In this document: positions 62,585 to 64,000 of the stretch, piece after piece
Layout: every line of letters starts with the position of its first letter
Numbering within the stretch: position 1 is the first letter of the stretch
Origin: DTLC01 sp964555645
Lineage (GTDB): Bacteria > Verrucomicrobiota > Verrucomicrobiia > Limisphaerales > DTLC01
Reading direction: 5' to 3'
Assembly: GCA_964555645.1 (NCBI GenBank)
Contig: CAZKTA010000002.1
Span: 186,001-250,000, forward strand
Length of the DNA: 64,000 nt
The notes under the pieces: generated by a model
What the model saw: only the letters and a program-made list of their open reading frames with translations
Told to the model about the DNA's origin: nothing
Databases searched by the model: none
Made by a program: the position numbers and the translations under genes

Positions 62585-64000
62585 ATGGTGAACTGGTTCG
62601 ACAAAGGCGTCAGAAACAGCCCTTGTGGGCTGCCAGCATGGCTTCGCGCAAGGGTCGTAGTGTTTACTTTGGTAGCGTTTCTAGCCGGTGCACTTGTCAT
62701 TAACGCACAAAGTTTCACTGCAACACTTGACCGCCACACAATCACACTAGGTGAAAGCGCCACGCTGTCGCTCACATTCCAAGGCGGTACACCTAAAGAG
62801 ATACCGGCACTACCTAATATCCAAAACCTGCGAATTACCTACATCGGACAGTCTAGCCAGTTCAGCTTCGTCAACGGTTCGATGACATCGTCGGTGTCGT
62901 ATAATTTTACCCTGACACCGACGCATCCGGGCGAATTCGAAATTCCGGCGCTGCAGACGACCATTGACGGTAAAACTGTATCGTCCAAGCCCGTGAAACT
63001 ACGTGTGCTAAGCCCAAGCCAAACACCACCCGAGGCAATCGAGTCAGGCGAACAAATTGCGTTCTTGAAACTGCTTGTGCCCAAAAGGCAGGTGTTTGTA
63101 GGCGAGATTATAGTTGCAGAACTCCAGTTTTACATTCGCGCTGGTACACAGCTCGCCGCACAACCGCAACTTACTGCATTGCCAACCGACGGGCTGACCG
63201 TAGGCAAAATTGCTGAAGGCAGACACCGCCAAACGCAATTTGGCAATACTCTGTACGTAGTGCTCCCTTACTACGTTGCGCTGATGGTTGTCAAATCTGG
63301 CAAGCTAAGTCTCGGCCCTGTAACAGCCAACATTATTGTCCAACAGCCTTCCCCCAGACGACAGCGTGATCCGTTCTTCGATTTGTTCGGCATGCGCGAC
63401 CCGTTTGACGTTTTCAACGTCGAACAAAAACAAGTACCCGTTGCAGCAGACGCAGAGGTACTTGAGGCATTGGCTGTCCCCGTCCAAAATGCGCCTCCGC
63501 ACTTCAACGGCGCCGTCGGGAACTACTCGCTGACTTTCAGCGCAGGCCCCACGAACGTCGCAGTCGGCGACCCGATAACCGTGCGCGTCCAAGTCGCTGG
63601 CCGCGGTGCGCTCGACTTATTGACACTGCCGGAGCAATCTGCCTGGGCGAAGTTCAAAGCTTTCCCGGCTACATCGAAGCCAGCCGAGACAACCGATCCA
63701 CTCGGTGTCGAAGGTGTCAAAACATTCGAGCAAGTACTTGTGCCACAATCAGATGACATAACCGAGTTGCCTCCGTTTATCTTTAGCTTTTTCGACCCAG
63801 ACGCGCGTGTGTTTCGTACGCTAAAAGGCCCGGCTGTACAATTAGTGGTCCGACCTGCCGCTGCAACACCTAGACCAACGGTTGTAGCCGGCGGCGGACC
63901 ACAAGACAAGTTACCCGCCCCAGACATTGTCCCAATCAAACAACGGCTCGGCACGGTTGCAACTGCCAAGCCGCCCATGCTGCACCAGCCGTTATTCTGG
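62585..64000 (+). CDS. BatD-family (oxygen tolerance) protein, 3' end off the window
   Basis: Frame open from ATG 62585 to the window end, 472 residues seen. A membrane helix or signal (about 24-43, VVVFTLVAFLAGALVINAQS) is followed by tandem immunoglobulin-like beta domains: FTATLDRHTITLGESATLSLTF at the start is the BatD signature, then LPNIQNLRITYIGQSSQFSFVNG, FIYLPKR-like FLKLLVPKRQVFVGEIIVAELQFYI and NYSLTFSAGPTNVAVGDPITVRVQVAGRGAL. BatD is the periplasmic partner of the VWA proteins BatA/BatB, here encoded 25 kb away on the other strand. The usual C-terminal helix lies beyond the edge. Confidence 0.9.
   Translation, partial: MVNWFDKGVRNSPCGLPAWLRARVVVFTLVAFLAGALVINAQSFTATLDRHTITLGESATLSLTFQGGTPKEIPALPNIQNLRITYIGQSSQFSFVNGSMTSSVSYNFTLTPTHPGEFEIPALQTTIDGKTVSSKPVKLRVLSPSQTPPEAIESGEQIAFLKLLVPKRQVFVGEIIVAELQFYIRAGTQLAAQPQLTALPTDGLTVGKIAEGRHRQTQFGNTLYVVLPYYVALMVVKSGKLSLGPVTANIIVQQPSPRRQRDPFFDLFGMRDPFDVFNVEQKQVPVAADAEVLEALAVPVQNAPPHFNGAVGNYSLTFSAGPTNVAVGDPITVRVQVAGRGALDLLTLPEQSAWAKFKAFPATSKPAETTDPLGVEGVKTFEQVLVPQSDDITELPPFIFSFFDPDARVFRTLKGPAVQLVVRPAAATPRPTVVAGGGPQDKLPAPDIVPIKQRLGTVATAKPPMLHQPLFW

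Overview
The window looks like a chromosomal segment of moderate base composition from a Gram-negative bacterium of the Verrucomicrobiota / PVC type. Four things point there. There is an exosortase with three PEP-CTERM proteins. Secreted proteins carry a verrucomicrobial-style module ending in a Phe-Tyr-Arg (FYR) motif. The Bat aerotolerance locus has a fused BatB-BatC. Housekeeping genes lie in short scattered groups, with most start sites lacking a strong Shine-Dalgarno. The phylum is inferred from gene content; no rRNA is present. I see no CRISPR array, prophage or intact insertion sequence.

Layout. 1-8 kb (minus): an unknown anchored protein (runs off the left edge), a large protein with two CapC/PgsC-like membrane units, a response regulator, and a CHASE2-GAF-PAS sensor whose ATPase domain looks degenerate. 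8.4-18.2 kb: surface-polysaccharide region with a UDP-glucuronate epimerase-like gene (plus), a SNF2 helicase (minus), and a minus-strand group of GT26 glycosyltransferase, exosortase, EpsI-like protein, polyprenyl-phosphate sugar transferase and UDP-glucuronate decarboxylase. 18.2-28.2 kb: PEP-CTERM and other secreted proteins, aspartate-semialdehyde dehydrogenase, tRNA-Gln(TTG), a small receiver-like protein and a DUF2167 protein, with long non-coding gaps. 28.7-34.2 kb (plus): nusA-infB-rbfA-nrnA. 34.3-40.7 kb (minus): moxR-[vapBC]-DUF58-DUF4381-batA-batBC. 40.9-47.1 kb: ftsK (minus), then yihY-like, gcvH, glutaredoxin and lipA (plus). 48.2-57.2 kb: TPR lipoprotein, a 33-residue COX24/mS38-like gene, hisG, a 49-residue basic protein, purN, lysS, sod, hisH, adk and a membrane-tailed GNAT-like protein. 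57.2-64 kb (plus): zinc-ribbon acetyltransferase, secreted alpha/beta hydrolase, a tandem kinase-like protein of no family I recognise, hemD, and a batD running off the right edge.

How it fits together. The epimerase and decarboxylase both use UDP-glucuronate, so the polysaccharide region can supply UDP-galacturonate and UDP-xylose. The sugar transferase and GT26 enzyme would start chain assembly. The exosortase would process the PEP-CTERM proteins encoded just beyond. GcvH, a dithiol glutaredoxin and lipoyl synthase form a tight lipoylation group. The Bat genes encode a MoxR ATPase with VWA-domain membrane partners.

Most notable non-routine observations: (1) vapBC lies between moxR and the DUF58 gene, flanked by a decayed second copy of the moxR 3' end; (2) a roughly 260-280 bp hairpin-bearing repeat is present in two inverted copies 6 kb apart in otherwise empty gaps; (3) the tandem kinase-like protein has a second module that has lost its catalytic Asp and its DFG-like Asp; (4) two very short genes were easy to miss.
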